A DNA stretch of 64,000 nucleotides from Pseudooceanicola atlanticus (lineage in GTDB: Bacteria > Pseudomonadota > Alphaproteobacteria > Rhodobacterales > Rhodobacteraceae), in assembly GCF_000768315.1 (NCBI RefSeq), contig NZ_AQQX01000004.1, forward strand, positions 124,001 through 188,000. Direction: 5' to 3'. The position numbers were made by a program, and so were the translations under genes. Below are positions 17,790 to 26,292 of this stretch, in pieces. How positions within the stretch are numbered: position 1 is the first letter of the stretch; every line of letters starts with the position of its first letter. Under the pieces are notes generated by a model. It had not been told where the DNA came from and searched no databases. It was given only the letters and a program-made list of their open reading frames with translations.

Positions 17790-19724
17790 TCACTTTCGCC
17801 CTTTGTCGAAGCGAATCGTCTCCATCAGGGCGTCGAACGCACCGCGTTCCTGACGACTGATTCGCGCGCCATTTTCCCCAAGATCATACTCCGCCTTGTC
17901 CTTCTGCTGGGGCTTCACGGACTGGTTCAGCGCCTCCGCCGCCTGGGTCAGGCGCCAAGTGACGGCCTCATCCGCGGTCCCGGACAGCTCCTCCTCCGCC
18001 TCGGCGATCTCGGCGCGCAGCCCCTTGCGGGCCTGCTGCTTGGCAAGTTCCTCGGCCAGGGTCATCTGCGCCACCTCGAGGTTGCCGGGGTTCCGGATCG
18101 TCGGACAGATGGCCACATGGGGCCGCGCCAGCAGCTGATCAAGAGCATCGGGGCCGAGTTTTTCCGCGATCACCTCGCGCAGGCGCTCCGGCCCCTCGTC
18201 GCAATGGGTCAGGATTAGGTCCCGCATCCGCGTGAAATCGTCATCCGAACAGGTCATCCGCTCGATCTGGGATTCGAACATCGGGGTCGCGGCGGGGGTG
18301 ACGCAGAGCGTGGCGAGGATCACCGCCTCGCGCAGCTGGTCCTCCCCCTCGGGCGTGGCGGCGAGGTAGGAATTGCGGGTCGTGCTGCGGATCGGCAGGC
18401 GCGGCTTGGCGCCCCGTGGCGTCCAGGTGCTGTTGCGCTGCGGGCGGAACAGCTGGAACCGCATCTCCTTGAGAGCATCGCCGTAATGGCGCAGCAGCGA
18501 CGGGTCCGGGATGACCTTGATCTTGTCGCGCAGGGCACGGTCCAGCGCGGCGCGGCGTTCGGGGCTGTCGAAACTCCGCCCCTCGGTTTCGCGCCGCCAG
18601 AGCAGGTCGACCATGGGCATCGCCGCATCGAGCAGTTTCTGCATCCCCTCCGCCCCCTCGGCCTTGATCAGGTCGTCGGGGTCCTTGCCTTCGGGCAGCA
18701 GGACGAAGCGCAAAGATTTACCCGCCTCCATCAGCGGCAGGGCCAGGTCGACGAGGCGGTAGGCCGCGCGCAGGCCCGCCGTGTCGCCGTCCAGCGCAAC
18801 GATCGGTTCCGGCGAAATCGCCCAGAGCATCGCCAGCTGGTTCTCGGTGATCGCGGTGCCCAGAGGCGCGACCGCGCCCCCGAACCCGGCCGAGGACAGC
18901 GCGATCACGTCCATGTAGCCCTCGGCCACGATCACCGGCTGCCCCTTGCCCGCGGCCTCGCGCGCGGGGCCGTGATTGTAGAGCGACCGACCCTTGTCGA
19001 AGAGCTCGGTCTCGGGCGAATTCAGGTACTTGGCCTTGTCGTTCGGATCCATGGCCCGCGCCCCGAAGGCGATGCAGCGGCCGCGCGGATCGCGGATCGG
19101 GAACATGATCCGGTTGCGGAACACGTCGTAGGGGTTGCGGCCCTTGTCGGAGGGACGCGCCAGTCCCGCGCGCAGGATCATCTCGGCCGGGACATCCTGG
19201 CCGCGCAGCTTGTCCCACAGGTTCTGCCAGCCCTCGGGGGCAAAACCGATCTCGAATTTTTCCAGCCGGTCGGGCGTCATGCCGCGCTTGTCGAGGTAGC
19301 GCCGCGCCTCGGCCGCCGCCCCGGAATTCAGCATCATGCGGAAATGGCGCACGGCCATTTCCATCACATCGGCCAGTTCCGCGCGCTTCTCGGCCTTTTC
19401 CTGGGCACGGGGGTCGCGGGCGGGCATCTGCATGCCGGCCTCCTGGGCCAGCGCCTCCACCGCTTCCATGAAGCCCATATTCTCGCTGTCCTTCAGGAAG
19501 GAAATCGCGTCGCCCTTGGCATGACAGCCAAAGCAGTAATAGAATCCCTTTCGGTCATCCACATGAAAAGATGCGGATTTTTCCTGGTGGAAGGGGCACG
19601 GCGCCCACCAGTCGCCCTTGCCCTGGTTGGACTTCCGCATGTCCCACATGACCTTTTTCCCGACAACCTGGGACAGGCTGACGCGATTGCGGATCTCGTC
19701 GAGGAAACCGGGGGGCAGACTCAT
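17790..19724 (-). CDS. dnaG: DNA primase
   Basis: Synthesises RNA primers at the replication fork. The 644-residue product has the N-terminal zinc-binding domain with CPFH and CFGC (CHC2 pattern, about residues 43-68). The TOPRIM core follows, with VIVAEGYMDVIAL and the metal-binding ALDGDTAGLRAAYR. The C-terminal portion is the DnaB-interaction region ending in Glu/Lys-rich helices. A long Arg/Pro-rich linker after the TOPRIM domain (WTPRGAKPRLPIRSTTRN) is variable in the family. It is followed by rpoD in the same direction, 142 bases apart. Confidence 0.97.
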   Translation of the reverse strand: MSLPPGFLDEIRNRVSLSQVVGKKVMWDMRKSNQGKGDWWAPCPFHQEKSASFHVDDRKGFYYCFGCHAKGDAISFLKDSENMGFMEAVEALAQEAGMQMPARDPRAQEKAEKRAELADVMEMAVRHFRMMLNSGAAAEARRYLDKRGMTPDRLEKFEIGFAPEGWQNLWDKLRGQDVPAEMILRAGLARPSDKGRNPYDVFRNRIMFPIRDPRGRCIAFGARAMDPNDKAKYLNSPETELFDKGRSLYNHGPAREAAGKGQPVIVAEGYMDVIALSSAGFGGAVAPLGTAITENQLAMLWAISPEPIVALDGDTAGLRAAYRLVDLALPLMEAGKSLRFVLLPEGKDPDDLIKAEGAEGMQKLLDAAMPMVDLLWRRETEGRSFDSPERRAALDRALRDKIKVIPDPSLLRHYGDALKEMRFQLFRPQRNSTWTPRGAKPRLPIRSTTRNSYLAATPEGEDQLREAVILATLCVTPAATPMFESQIERMTCSDDDFTRMRDLILTHCDEGPERLREVIAEKLGPDALDQLLARPHVAICPTIRNPGNLEVAQMTLAEELAKQQARKGLRAEIAEAEEELSGTADEAVTWRLTQAAEALNQSVKPQQKDKAEYDLGENGARISRQERGAFDALMETIRFDKGRK

Positions 19725-19842
19725 GGGGCGATTATCCGAAGAGCACGGGGCCGAGTCCAGAAGGCTTCGGTCACGATTGAAAGGCTGTGGCGGAGACGCT
19801 GATGTAGCGCCCTGCCCGCCGCCGTGCCAGAGGGATTTTTGC

Positions 19843-19883
19843 GCAAGCGGAAAAGGTTTCCCAGGGGAAGCTGTTCCGCTTGC
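19843..19883. terminator. Inverted repeat downstream of soxG
   Basis: GCAAGCGGAA (19843-19852) is the exact reverse complement of TTCCGCTTGC (19874-19883), with a 21-base loop. It lies ten bases past the soxG stop codon and could end the sox transcript. On the minus strand, however, it is followed by GCAAAAATCC and has no U-run, so it is not a standard terminator. Confidence 0.4.
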
Positions 19884-19892
19884 CTATTAGGC

Positions 19893-20459
19893 CTACCCCG
19901 CGGCGACCCGCTCCATCGCGGTTTCGATCGCATGGGCCAGCGATTTCGCCATGGAGCGGAAGCCGATGATGCGCAGATTGTCCGGTGCGGTGCGGGTGAT
20001 GGCGACCATCATGTGCTCTGCCTCCGTCCGGATGGCGGTGCCGACGGGACAGGCCGACAGGCGCAGATCGACCGGCGTCAGGCGGGCCATCACGGCCGCC
20101 CCGTCCGGCCCGGTCAGATCGAAGACCGCCCAGCCATCGGATTGATCGGTGAGGGCCGCGTGGGCGGACAGGCCGGCTCCGGGCGTGACACCGCTCAGCA
20201 GCCACATGTCCCGGCCGAACCATTGCAGGCTGGTCGACCGGGATGTGGTTAACGTGCCCGTCGCAGGCAAGACCAACCCATGTGCCTTTTCAAGGGTTTG
20301 CGACACGGCCTCAACCTTACCCGCATAGGGCGCGATCGTGGTCAGCGGGCCCGGGGCGACAAGATCCAGCGTCATTGCGCCATGCCGTTTCGGCAGGCCG
20401 GACAGCGCCGGGCGGGCGGTCAGGGTGATCTCTGGCTCAGCCACGGGCGCGTCCTCCAT
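19893..20459 (-). CDS. soxG: Sarcosine oxidase, gamma subunit
   Basis: Small non-catalytic subunit of heterotetrameric sarcosine oxidase. The 188-residue protein has the family pattern: LVLPATGTLTTSRSTSLQWFGRDMWLLSG in the middle, DQSDGWAVFDLTGPDGAAVMARLTPVDL, and a C-terminal RTAPDNLRIIGFRSMAKSLAHAIE. Its start lies 23 bases inside the end of soxA, so it is translationally coupled. It is the last gene of the soxBDAG operon. Confidence 0.93.
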   Translation of the reverse strand: MEDAPVAEPEITLTARPALSGLPKRHGAMTLDLVAPGPLTTIAPYAGKVEAVSQTLEKAHGLVLPATGTLTTSRSTSLQWFGRDMWLLSGVTPGAGLSAHAALTDQSDGWAVFDLTGPDGAAVMARLTPVDLRLSACPVGTAIRTEAEHMMVAITRTAPDNLRIIGFRSMAKSLAHAIETAMERVAAG

Positions 20460-23367
20460 CAGGGTCCAAGAAGGCGGGATGCACGACCTCGCAAAGGGTC
20501 GAGACGCCGCGCAAATGGTCCACCATGCGGACCTTTTCGCCGTAGCGCTCCGGCCCCTCGGTCAGCAGCGCCAGACCGACGAAATGGCCCAGCGTCGGCG
20601 AGAACGCGACGGAGCTGACGGTGCCCTGGGCGTTCACGCGGGTCGCCTCGGCCTCGGGTTCGAAGAGGAAGGCCCCGGAGGTCAGTTGCTGCACCGCGCC
20701 CACCGGCTTGATCCCGACGAGACGGGGGCGGGTCGGATCGGTCAGCCCCTCACGGCCCGCCGCGGCGCGGCCGATGAAGTCCTTCTTCTTCGACATCATG
20801 CCTGCGAGGCCAAGGTCATAAGCCGTTGTTCTGCCGTCCAGTTCCGCGTGGGTCAGCAGCCCCTTCTCGATCCGCAGGACGTTGAGCGCCTCCATCCCGT
20901 AGACGCCGCCGCCGCGCGCCTCGGCCTTGGTGACGAGGCAACGGAAAAGGCTTTCCCCGTAGCGGGCCGGCACGGCGATTTCATAGGCATGTTCGCCCGA
21001 GAACGAGATCCGGAACAGCCGTGCAGCGATGCCACCGACCGAAACCTCGCCACAGGCCATGAAGGGCCAGTCGCCGTCCGCAAGCGGGGTATCCAGCACC
21101 TCGTTCAGCAGCTCGCGCGATTGCGGGCCGGCAATGGCGGTCTGCGCCCAGTGTTCGGTGACAGAGGCCAGCCGGACATCCAGATCGGGGCGCAGCACCT
21201 GGGCCGCGAATTCCATGTGCCGCATCACCTCGCCCGCGGCGGCGGTGGTGGTGGAGACGACGTAGTGCCCCTCGCCAAGACAGGCGCAGGTGCCGTCATC
21301 CATCACGTGCCCATCCTCGCGCAGCATCAGGCCATAGCGGGTATTGCCGGGCTTCAGCGTGGACATGTTGTTGGTATAGACGAAATCGAGAAACGCTGCC
21401 GCATCAGGGCCTTGCACGTCGATCTTGCCAAGGGTCGAGACATCGCAGATGCCGACCGCGTTGCGGACATAGCCGACCTCCCGGTCGCAGCTTTCGCGCC
21501 AGGTCTGTTCGCCGGATTTCGGGAAATAGCTGGGGCGATACCATAGGCCGGCCTCGATCATCGGGGCGCCCATGGACAGGGCGACGGGATGCGCGGCGGT
21601 GAAGCGTTCGGCGGCAAAGCCCTTGCCCTGCCCCCCGGCCCCAAGCGCGGCGATAGAGACGGGCACGAAGGGCGGGCGGTAGGTCGTGGTCCCCGTGCCC
21701 GGGATCGAGCGGCCGGTCGCATCTGCCAGAGCGGCCAGCGCCGCGACATTGCCGGTCTTGCCCTGGTCCGGGGCCATGCCCTGTGTAGTGTAGCGCTTCA
21801 TATGTTCGACGGAGCGGAAGTTCTCGCGCGCCGCCAGCTCCACGTCCTTGACGGTCACGTCGTTCTGGAAATCCAGCCATTTCCGCCCCTTACCAGGCAT
21901 CACCCAAAGCGGACGCCCCTCGCCTGCCGTGTCCTCGGCCTGCGGAAGATCAGGCGGCGTGGCCTGGCGGCCCAGATTGGCCAGGGCCTGCACCGCGGCA
22001 TCGCGCCCCGCAGACAGGCAAGCGAAAGTGGTTGCCTCACCGTTGCACGCCCCCGCCGGGATCAGGCCGGGCACTGCCCCCTCGGACGGGACGAAGGCGG
22101 CGATATCGTCGCGCCAGACGGGCCGGCCATTGAGGTGACAGGTCAGGTGGACGGACGGGTTCCAGCCGCCCGAGAAGGCAAGCAGATCGGCTTGCACCTT
22201 CTCCAGCACGCCATCGGCGCGGCGGATCGCAACGGATTCGACCTCGCGCCCCTGAACGCCCTCGACCAGCCCGCCGGCATGGAAACGCACCGTCAGGTCA
22301 CAGGTCGCGCCAGGCCGGGCATCGACCAGCGCCGCGACGTGCACGCCGGCGCGCAACAGGTCGGCGGCGGTGCGATGCGCCTCGTCCGAGGCCCCGAAGA
22401 CCACGGCAGAGCGGCCGGGCGCCACGGCGTAGCGATTCACATAGGTTCGCACGGCGCCCGACAGCATGACGCCGGGACGGTCGTTATTGGCCAGCGCGAC
22501 GGGTCGCTCGATACCGCCCGCGGCCAGGACGGCGCGGCGGGCGGTGATGCGCCAGAAGGTTTCCTCGGGCCGGCCGCGACCGGGTACGACGCGTTCCAAT
22601 GCACCATAGGTGCCCTGATCGTAGACGCCGGTCACGGTCGTGCGGGTCATCACCCGGACATTGGGCATCGACGCCAGCTGCGCGACGATCCCGGCGGCCC
22701 AGTCGGCACCGCTCTGGCCGCCGACCTCTTGCCGGTCACCGTTCAGGCGCCCGCCGGGCAGGTGATCCTCGTCGGCAAGGATGACATCGGCCCCCGCCTC
22801 GGCCGCCGTGAGCGCGGCCATCAGGCCCGTGGGCCCCCCGCCGATCACCAGCAGGTCGCAGAAGGCATAGGCCTTTTCGGTCGCGATCGGGGTCTTGGTG
22901 CGGTCCAGCCGTCCCAGCCCGGCAGCGCGGCGGATCACCGGCTCGAACACCCGTTCCCAGACCCGCCAGCCCGGCAATTTCGGCCCCATGAAGGTCTTGT
23001 AGTAGAAGCCCGCCGAGAAGAAGGGCGCGAAGAGGTCGTTCACCTCCATCAGGTCGAAGCCGACATTGGGGAAACCGTTCTGGCCGAACGCCTCAAGCCC
23101 CTGGCGGATCTCGACCATGGTCGCCCGCGCATTGGGTTCGGACCCGGCCCCGAGGCCAAGGGTCACCAGCGCATTGGGCTCCTCGCTGCCCGCACTCAGC
23201 ACGCCGCGCGGACGGTGATACTTGAACGACCGGCCCAGCACACGCTGCCCGTTGGCCAGCAGCGCCGAGGCCAGCGTGTCCCCGGCAAACCCCTGGTAGG
23301 CATGACCGTCGAACCGGAAATCCACCGGGTGGTCGCGGTCGATCAGGCCGCCGTCGATCCGCTTCAT
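20437..23367 (-). CDS. soxA: Sarcosine oxidase, alpha subunit
   Basis: Large 976-residue subunit of heterotetrameric sarcosine oxidase, which oxidatively demethylates sarcosine to glycine with transfer of the methyl group to tetrahydrofolate. The N-terminal region has a ferredoxin-like fold (GHAYQGFAGDTLASALLANG, lacking iron-sulfur cysteines). An NAD-binding Rossmann domain (LLVIGGGPTGLMAALTAAEAGADVILADE, about 170-200) follows. The C-terminal aminomethyltransferase (GcvT-like) domain occupies roughly 590-976 (WRESCDREVGYVRNAVGICDVSTLGKIDVQGPDA, and the THAELDGRTTAYDLGLAGM segment). The start overlaps the soxD stop by four bases (ATGA). Confidence 0.96.
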   Translation of the reverse strand: MKRIDGGLIDRDHPVDFRFDGHAYQGFAGDTLASALLANGQRVLGRSFKYHRPRGVLSAGSEEPNALVTLGLGAGSEPNARATMVEIRQGLEAFGQNGFPNVGFDLMEVNDLFAPFFSAGFYYKTFMGPKLPGWRVWERVFEPVIRRAAGLGRLDRTKTPIATEKAYAFCDLLVIGGGPTGLMAALTAAEAGADVILADEDHLPGGRLNGDRQEVGGQSGADWAAGIVAQLASMPNVRVMTRTTVTGVYDQGTYGALERVVPGRGRPEETFWRITARRAVLAAGGIERPVALANNDRPGVMLSGAVRTYVNRYAVAPGRSAVVFGASDEAHRTAADLLRAGVHVAALVDARPGATCDLTVRFHAGGLVEGVQGREVESVAIRRADGVLEKVQADLLAFSGGWNPSVHLTCHLNGRPVWRDDIAAFVPSEGAVPGLIPAGACNGEATTFACLSAGRDAAVQALANLGRQATPPDLPQAEDTAGEGRPLWVMPGKGRKWLDFQNDVTVKDVELAARENFRSVEHMKRYTTQGMAPDQGKTGNVAALAALADATGRSIPGTGTTTYRPPFVPVSIAALGAGGQGKGFAAERFTAAHPVALSMGAPMIEAGLWYRPSYFPKSGEQTWRESCDREVGYVRNAVGICDVSTLGKIDVQGPDAAAFLDFVYTNNMSTLKPGNTRYGLMLREDGHVMDDGTCACLGEGHYVVSTTTAAAGEVMRHMEFAAQVLRPDLDVRLASVTEHWAQTAIAGPQSRELLNEVLDTPLADGDWPFMACGEVSVGGIAARLFRISFSGEHAYEIAVPARYGESLFRCLVTKAEARGGGVYGMEALNVLRIEKGLLTHAELDGRTTAYDLGLAGMMSKKKDFIGRAAAGREGLTDPTRPRLVGIKPVGAVQQLTSGAFLFEPEAEATRVNAQGTVSSVAFSPTLGHFVGLALLTEGPERYGEKVRMVDHLRGVSTLCEVVHPAFLDPDGGRARG

Positions 23368-23618
23368 GGCGCGCCCTCCCCGACCGGGCGGACGGCGCGG
23401 ATGTCATGGGTCACGGTGTCCCGTTCGACCAGCAGCCAGGCGGCGCAGCCCATGTCATGGGTCCAGTATTCCCGGCTGAGCCCCGCTGGGTTCTCGCGCA
23501 GGTGGATATAGGCGTCCCAGTCCGGGCCCCAGTCGCCCTCGGGACGGGTCAGCGTCGCGCCCCCGAAGGTGAACTCGCGCAGATCGCGCTCGCCGCAATG
23601 CGGACAGGTCAGTCTCAT
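23364..23618 (-). CDS. soxD: Sarcosine oxidase, delta subunit
   Basis: An 84-residue zinc-binding subunit. It shows the CPHCGERDLREFTFGG motif at residues 5-20, which supplies two Cys and a His to the zinc site, then RPEGDWGPDWDAYIHLRENPAG and EYWTHDMGCAAWLLVERDTVTHDI with the other ligands. Length is typical. It sits between soxB and soxA as in other bacteria. Confidence 0.96.
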   Translation of the reverse strand: MRLTCPHCGERDLREFTFGGATLTRPEGDWGPDWDAYIHLRENPAGLSREYWTHDMGCAAWLLVERDTVTHDIRAVRPVGEGAP

Positions 23619-23684
23619 TCCGATCCCATGTTCATCTTGCCAAAAATACTCGCGCCGCAGGCATCCCGCCCGCGCAACCCGCGC

Positions 23685-24938
23685 TTAGTGCAGGTTATGC
23701 TGCGCCCCCTTGCCCTCTTCATCCATCAGCCCGCGCCCGGTGGTGAACCGGTCCAGCCGGAAGCCCGTGGCGCTGTCATGCGGGCGGTCCGTCGCCAGCA
23801 GATGCGCCAGGGCAAAACCCGATCCCGGCACCGCCTTGAACCCGCCATAGCACCACCCGCAATCGAGGTAGAGCCCGTCGACCGGCGCGCGGTCGATGAT
23901 GGGCGAGCCGTCGGGCGTCATGTCCATGATCCCGCCCCAGCTGCGCAGCACCTTGGCCCGGCCGATCATCGGCATCAGGGTCATGCCCGCCTCCATCACG
24001 TGTTCGACCGTGGGCAGGTTGCCGCGCTGCGCGTAGGAGGGGTAGAAATCCAGGTCGCCGCCAAAGACCAGCCCGCCCTTGTCGGACTGGGAAATGTAGA
24101 AATGGCCCATGCCGAAGGTGATGACATTGTCGATCACCGGTTTCAGCCCCTCGGTCACGAAGGCCTGCAGGACATGGCTTTCGATCGGCAGGCGCAGCCC
24201 GGCCAGCGCCGCCACCTGACCCGACCGGCCAGCGGTGACGATGGCGACCTTGCGGGCGCGGATCGCGCCGCGGGTGGTCTGCACGCCGGTCACCGCGCCG
24301 CCCTCTGTGTCGATGCCGGTGACCTCGCAATTCTGGATCAGGTCGACGCCCCGGTCCGACGCGCCGCGGGCGAAACCCCAGGCCACCGCATCGTGCCGCG
24401 CCGTGCCGCCGCGCGGATGGTAGAGCGCGCCGTGGATCGGGAACCGGCCGTTGTCGTAGTCGAGGAAAGGCAGCTTTTTCTCAAGCGCCGCGCGGTCCAG
24501 CAGGAACGCGTCGTCGCCCTGGTTGATCATCGCATTTCCGCGCCGGACGATGGCGTCGCGCTGGCCGTCGGAATGGTACAGGTTGAACAGGCCGCGCTGT
24601 GAATGCATCACGTTGTAGTTCAGGTCGTCTTCCAGCGTTTCCCACAGCTTGAGCGAATGGGAATAGAACTCGGAATTGCCGGGCAGGAAGTAATTGGCCC
24701 GCACGATCGTGGTGTTCCGCCCCACATTCCCGCCGCCGAGGTACCCTTTCTCCAGCACCGCGACATTGGTCAGCCCGTGTTCCTTGGCCAGGTAGAAGGC
24801 GGTGGCCAGCCCGTGCCCGCCGCCACCGATGATGACGATGTCATAGGCCGGTTTCGGCTCCGGATCGCGCCAATGCGGCCCCCAGCCCCGGTTGCCGGTC
24901 AGCCCTTCCTTCAGGACGCGCAAAGCATTGAAACGCAT
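23685..24938 (-). CDS. soxB: Sarcosine oxidase, beta subunit
   Basis: Catalytic flavoprotein of heterotetrameric sarcosine oxidase, 417 residues. The N-terminal region has the FAD dinucleotide motif YDIVIIGGGGHGLATAFYLAKEHG (about residues 29-52), then LEKGYLGGGNVGRNTTIVRANY, with the usual His of the covalent FMN region near RGNLPTVEHVMEAG. A C-terminal PIIDRAPVDGLYLDCGWCYGGFKAVPGSG completes the FAD domain. CGGAGGCATCC precedes the ATG. It is the first gene of the operon; the 275 bases upstream carry a 45-bp tandem repeat and face a divergent flavodoxin-like gene. Confidence 0.97.
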   Translation of the reverse strand: MRFNALRVLKEGLTGNRGWGPHWRDPEPKPAYDIVIIGGGGHGLATAFYLAKEHGLTNVAVLEKGYLGGGNVGRNTTIVRANYFLPGNSEFYSHSLKLWETLEDDLNYNVMHSQRGLFNLYHSDGQRDAIVRRGNAMINQGDDAFLLDRAALEKKLPFLDYDNGRFPIHGALYHPRGGTARHDAVAWGFARGASDRGVDLIQNCEVTGIDTEGGAVTGVQTTRGAIRARKVAIVTAGRSGQVAALAGLRLPIESHVLQAFVTEGLKPVIDNVITFGMGHFYISQSDKGGLVFGGDLDFYPSYAQRGNLPTVEHVMEAGMTLMPMIGRAKVLRSWGGIMDMTPDGSPIIDRAPVDGLYLDCGWCYGGFKAVPGSGFALAHLLATDRPHDSATGFRLDRFTTGRGLMDEEGKGAQHNLH

Positions 24939-25006
24939 GGATGCCTCCGATTACCCGCTGACCAAAGCAGGGGTTCGCGGGGAATGCAACGCCGGGTCGC
25001 GACAAA

Positions 25007-25096
25007 GCCCGGTCGCTTCGCGACCTCTGCGCAAGTGCTGCGCAAGTCGGGGCCCGGTCGCTTCGCGACCTCTGCGCAAGTGCTGCGCAGGTCGGT
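25007..25096. repeat. Two tandem copies of a 45-bp structured repeat
   Basis: Copies at 25007-25051 and 25052-25096 differ at only a few bases near the end. Each contains the hairpin GGTCGC-TTC-GCGACC and two TGCGCA palindromes separated by AGTGC. The repeat lies in the divergent gap between soxB and the flavodoxin-like gene. It may be a REP-like element or part of the control region. No other copies were noticed in the window. Confidence 0.85.
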
Positions 25097-25213
25097 GTCT
25101 GGCCGGTGCGTCGGCAGAGGGGCGCGGTTTCGCAAAGGCGTTTGACTTCTGTCATGCCGGTGTCGCGGGGGTCCGGGCATAAGCGGAGCGGGGACGCGCG
25201 AGAGGAGGACCCG

Positions 25214-25744
25214 ATGACGATTCGCATCCTGTGCTATTCGCTGACCGGCAATACCCGCCACGTGGCCGAGGATCTGGGCCGCGCGCTGGACGCTCCGGTG
25301 CACCTGATGGAGGCGCCGGGGCCCGAAAAGCCGGGCCTCTGGTCGATCCTGAAACTGGGCTACCGGGTGATGACCCGCGCCAGGGCCAGGGTACGCGTGC
25401 CGGAGATCGACTGGGCGGCGAGCGAGACGCTGATACTGGGCGGGCCGGTCTGGATGGGGCGCCTGTCGGTGCCGATGCGCACCTGGCTCGAAACCCGCCC
25501 CGCCTTGCCCGACCGGGTCGCCCTGCTGATCACCTCGGGCAGTGCAGAGCGGCCCGAGACGTTGATCGAGGAATTCACCAGGCTGACAGGGCGCGTGCCG
25601 GTCGCGGTCCTGCATGTGCCCGAAGCCGCGGTGAAAGCCGCGGATTTCGCCCAGCCCGTCGCGTCGTTCTGCCGTGAGGTTCTGGGCCGGTCGGAGCGCG
25701 AGGTCGCGGATGCGCCGCAGCCGGACCGTGAAATGGTGGAGTGA
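25214..25744 (+). CDS. Flavodoxin-like protein
   Basis: A 176-residue flavodoxin-fold protein probably binding FMN. The N-terminal phosphate loop is YSLTGNTRHVAEDLG (residues 8-22), matching the (S/T)xTGNT pattern; the later LILGGPVWMGRLSVPMRTWLE corresponds to the isoalloxazine-contacting strand and loop. It ends in a short acidic tail. Short length and lack of a partner domain suggest an electron carrier or quinone reductase-like role rather than an enzyme with its own catalytic site. A strong AGAGGAGGACCC ribosome site fixes the start. It is divergent from the sox operon, so a role in sarcosine oxidation is only a possibility. Confidence 0.85.
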   Translation: MTIRILCYSLTGNTRHVAEDLGRALDAPVHLMEAPGPEKPGLWSILKLGYRVMTRARARVRVPEIDWAASETLILGGPVWMGRLSVPMRTWLETRPALPDRVALLITSGSAERPETLIEEFTRLTGRVPVAVLHVPEAAVKAADFAQPVASFCREVLGRSEREVADAPQPDREMVE

Positions 25745-25765
25745 AACGACGGGCCCGAACGGCGC

Positions 25766-26233
25766 TCAGTAGAGACCCAGCCCCAGCACGGCCATGATCG
25801 CGACGATCGCGGTGCAGATGATCGACTGGCTGATGATGTTGCCGCGCACCAGTTGCCCCATCCGCTCGTGATAGGTGACTTCGTTCTGCATCGCGATGGC
25901 GACCTGCTGGCGCAGGCGACCGCCCAGGGCCTCGCTCAGGAAGGTCAGGAGGAACGCGCCGATCACCAGCAACCCGTAGGCGTCCAGCAATGCGCCGAAG
26001 CTGGGGATATTGCCCGACATCCAGGCGCGCGCGCCGCCTGCCAGGATCACCATGCCGCCATTGAAGCCCATCATCGGCGCAACCTTCATCGCGACGGAGG
26101 CCCAGATCGCCCGCGCTTCGGGCGCGTTCAACTGGGCCAGCGCGGGCAGGAAGCCCCAGGCCAGCACCAACGTACCGCCCATCCAGATGGCGGCCGTCAG
26201 CAGGTGTACATAGTGAATGATCGTCGTCAGCAT
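25766..26233 (-). CDS. CopD-like small membrane protein
   Basis: A 155-residue integral membrane protein with four apparent transmembrane segments: about 5-28 (IIHYVHLLTAAIWMGGTLVLAWG), 50-70, 84-105 and 130-155. The opening HYVHLLTAAIWMGGTLVL resembles the first helix of CopD/DUF2269-type proteins, which bear conserved His residues able to bind metal or haem. It lies convergent with the flavodoxin-like gene, 21 bases apart. The assignment rests on this weak similarity; no transport role should be assumed. Confidence 0.7.
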   Translation of the reverse strand: MLTTIIHYVHLLTAAIWMGGTLVLAWGFLPALAQLNAPEARAIWASVAMKVAPMMGFNGGMVILAGGARAWMSGNIPSFGALLDAYGLLVIGAFLLTFLSEALGGRLRQQVAIAMQNEVTYHERMGQLVRGNIISQSIICTAIVAIMAVLGLGLY

Positions 26234-26292
26234 GACCTATCCCGCACGTTTGCGCGGGATAGACCTTAACGAAATCCGAATTTCAAGCGTTA

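Noticed and set aside
20338-23511. Plus-strand frames opposite soxA and soxG
   Set aside because: Antisense of well-supported sarcosine oxidase genes with low protein character.
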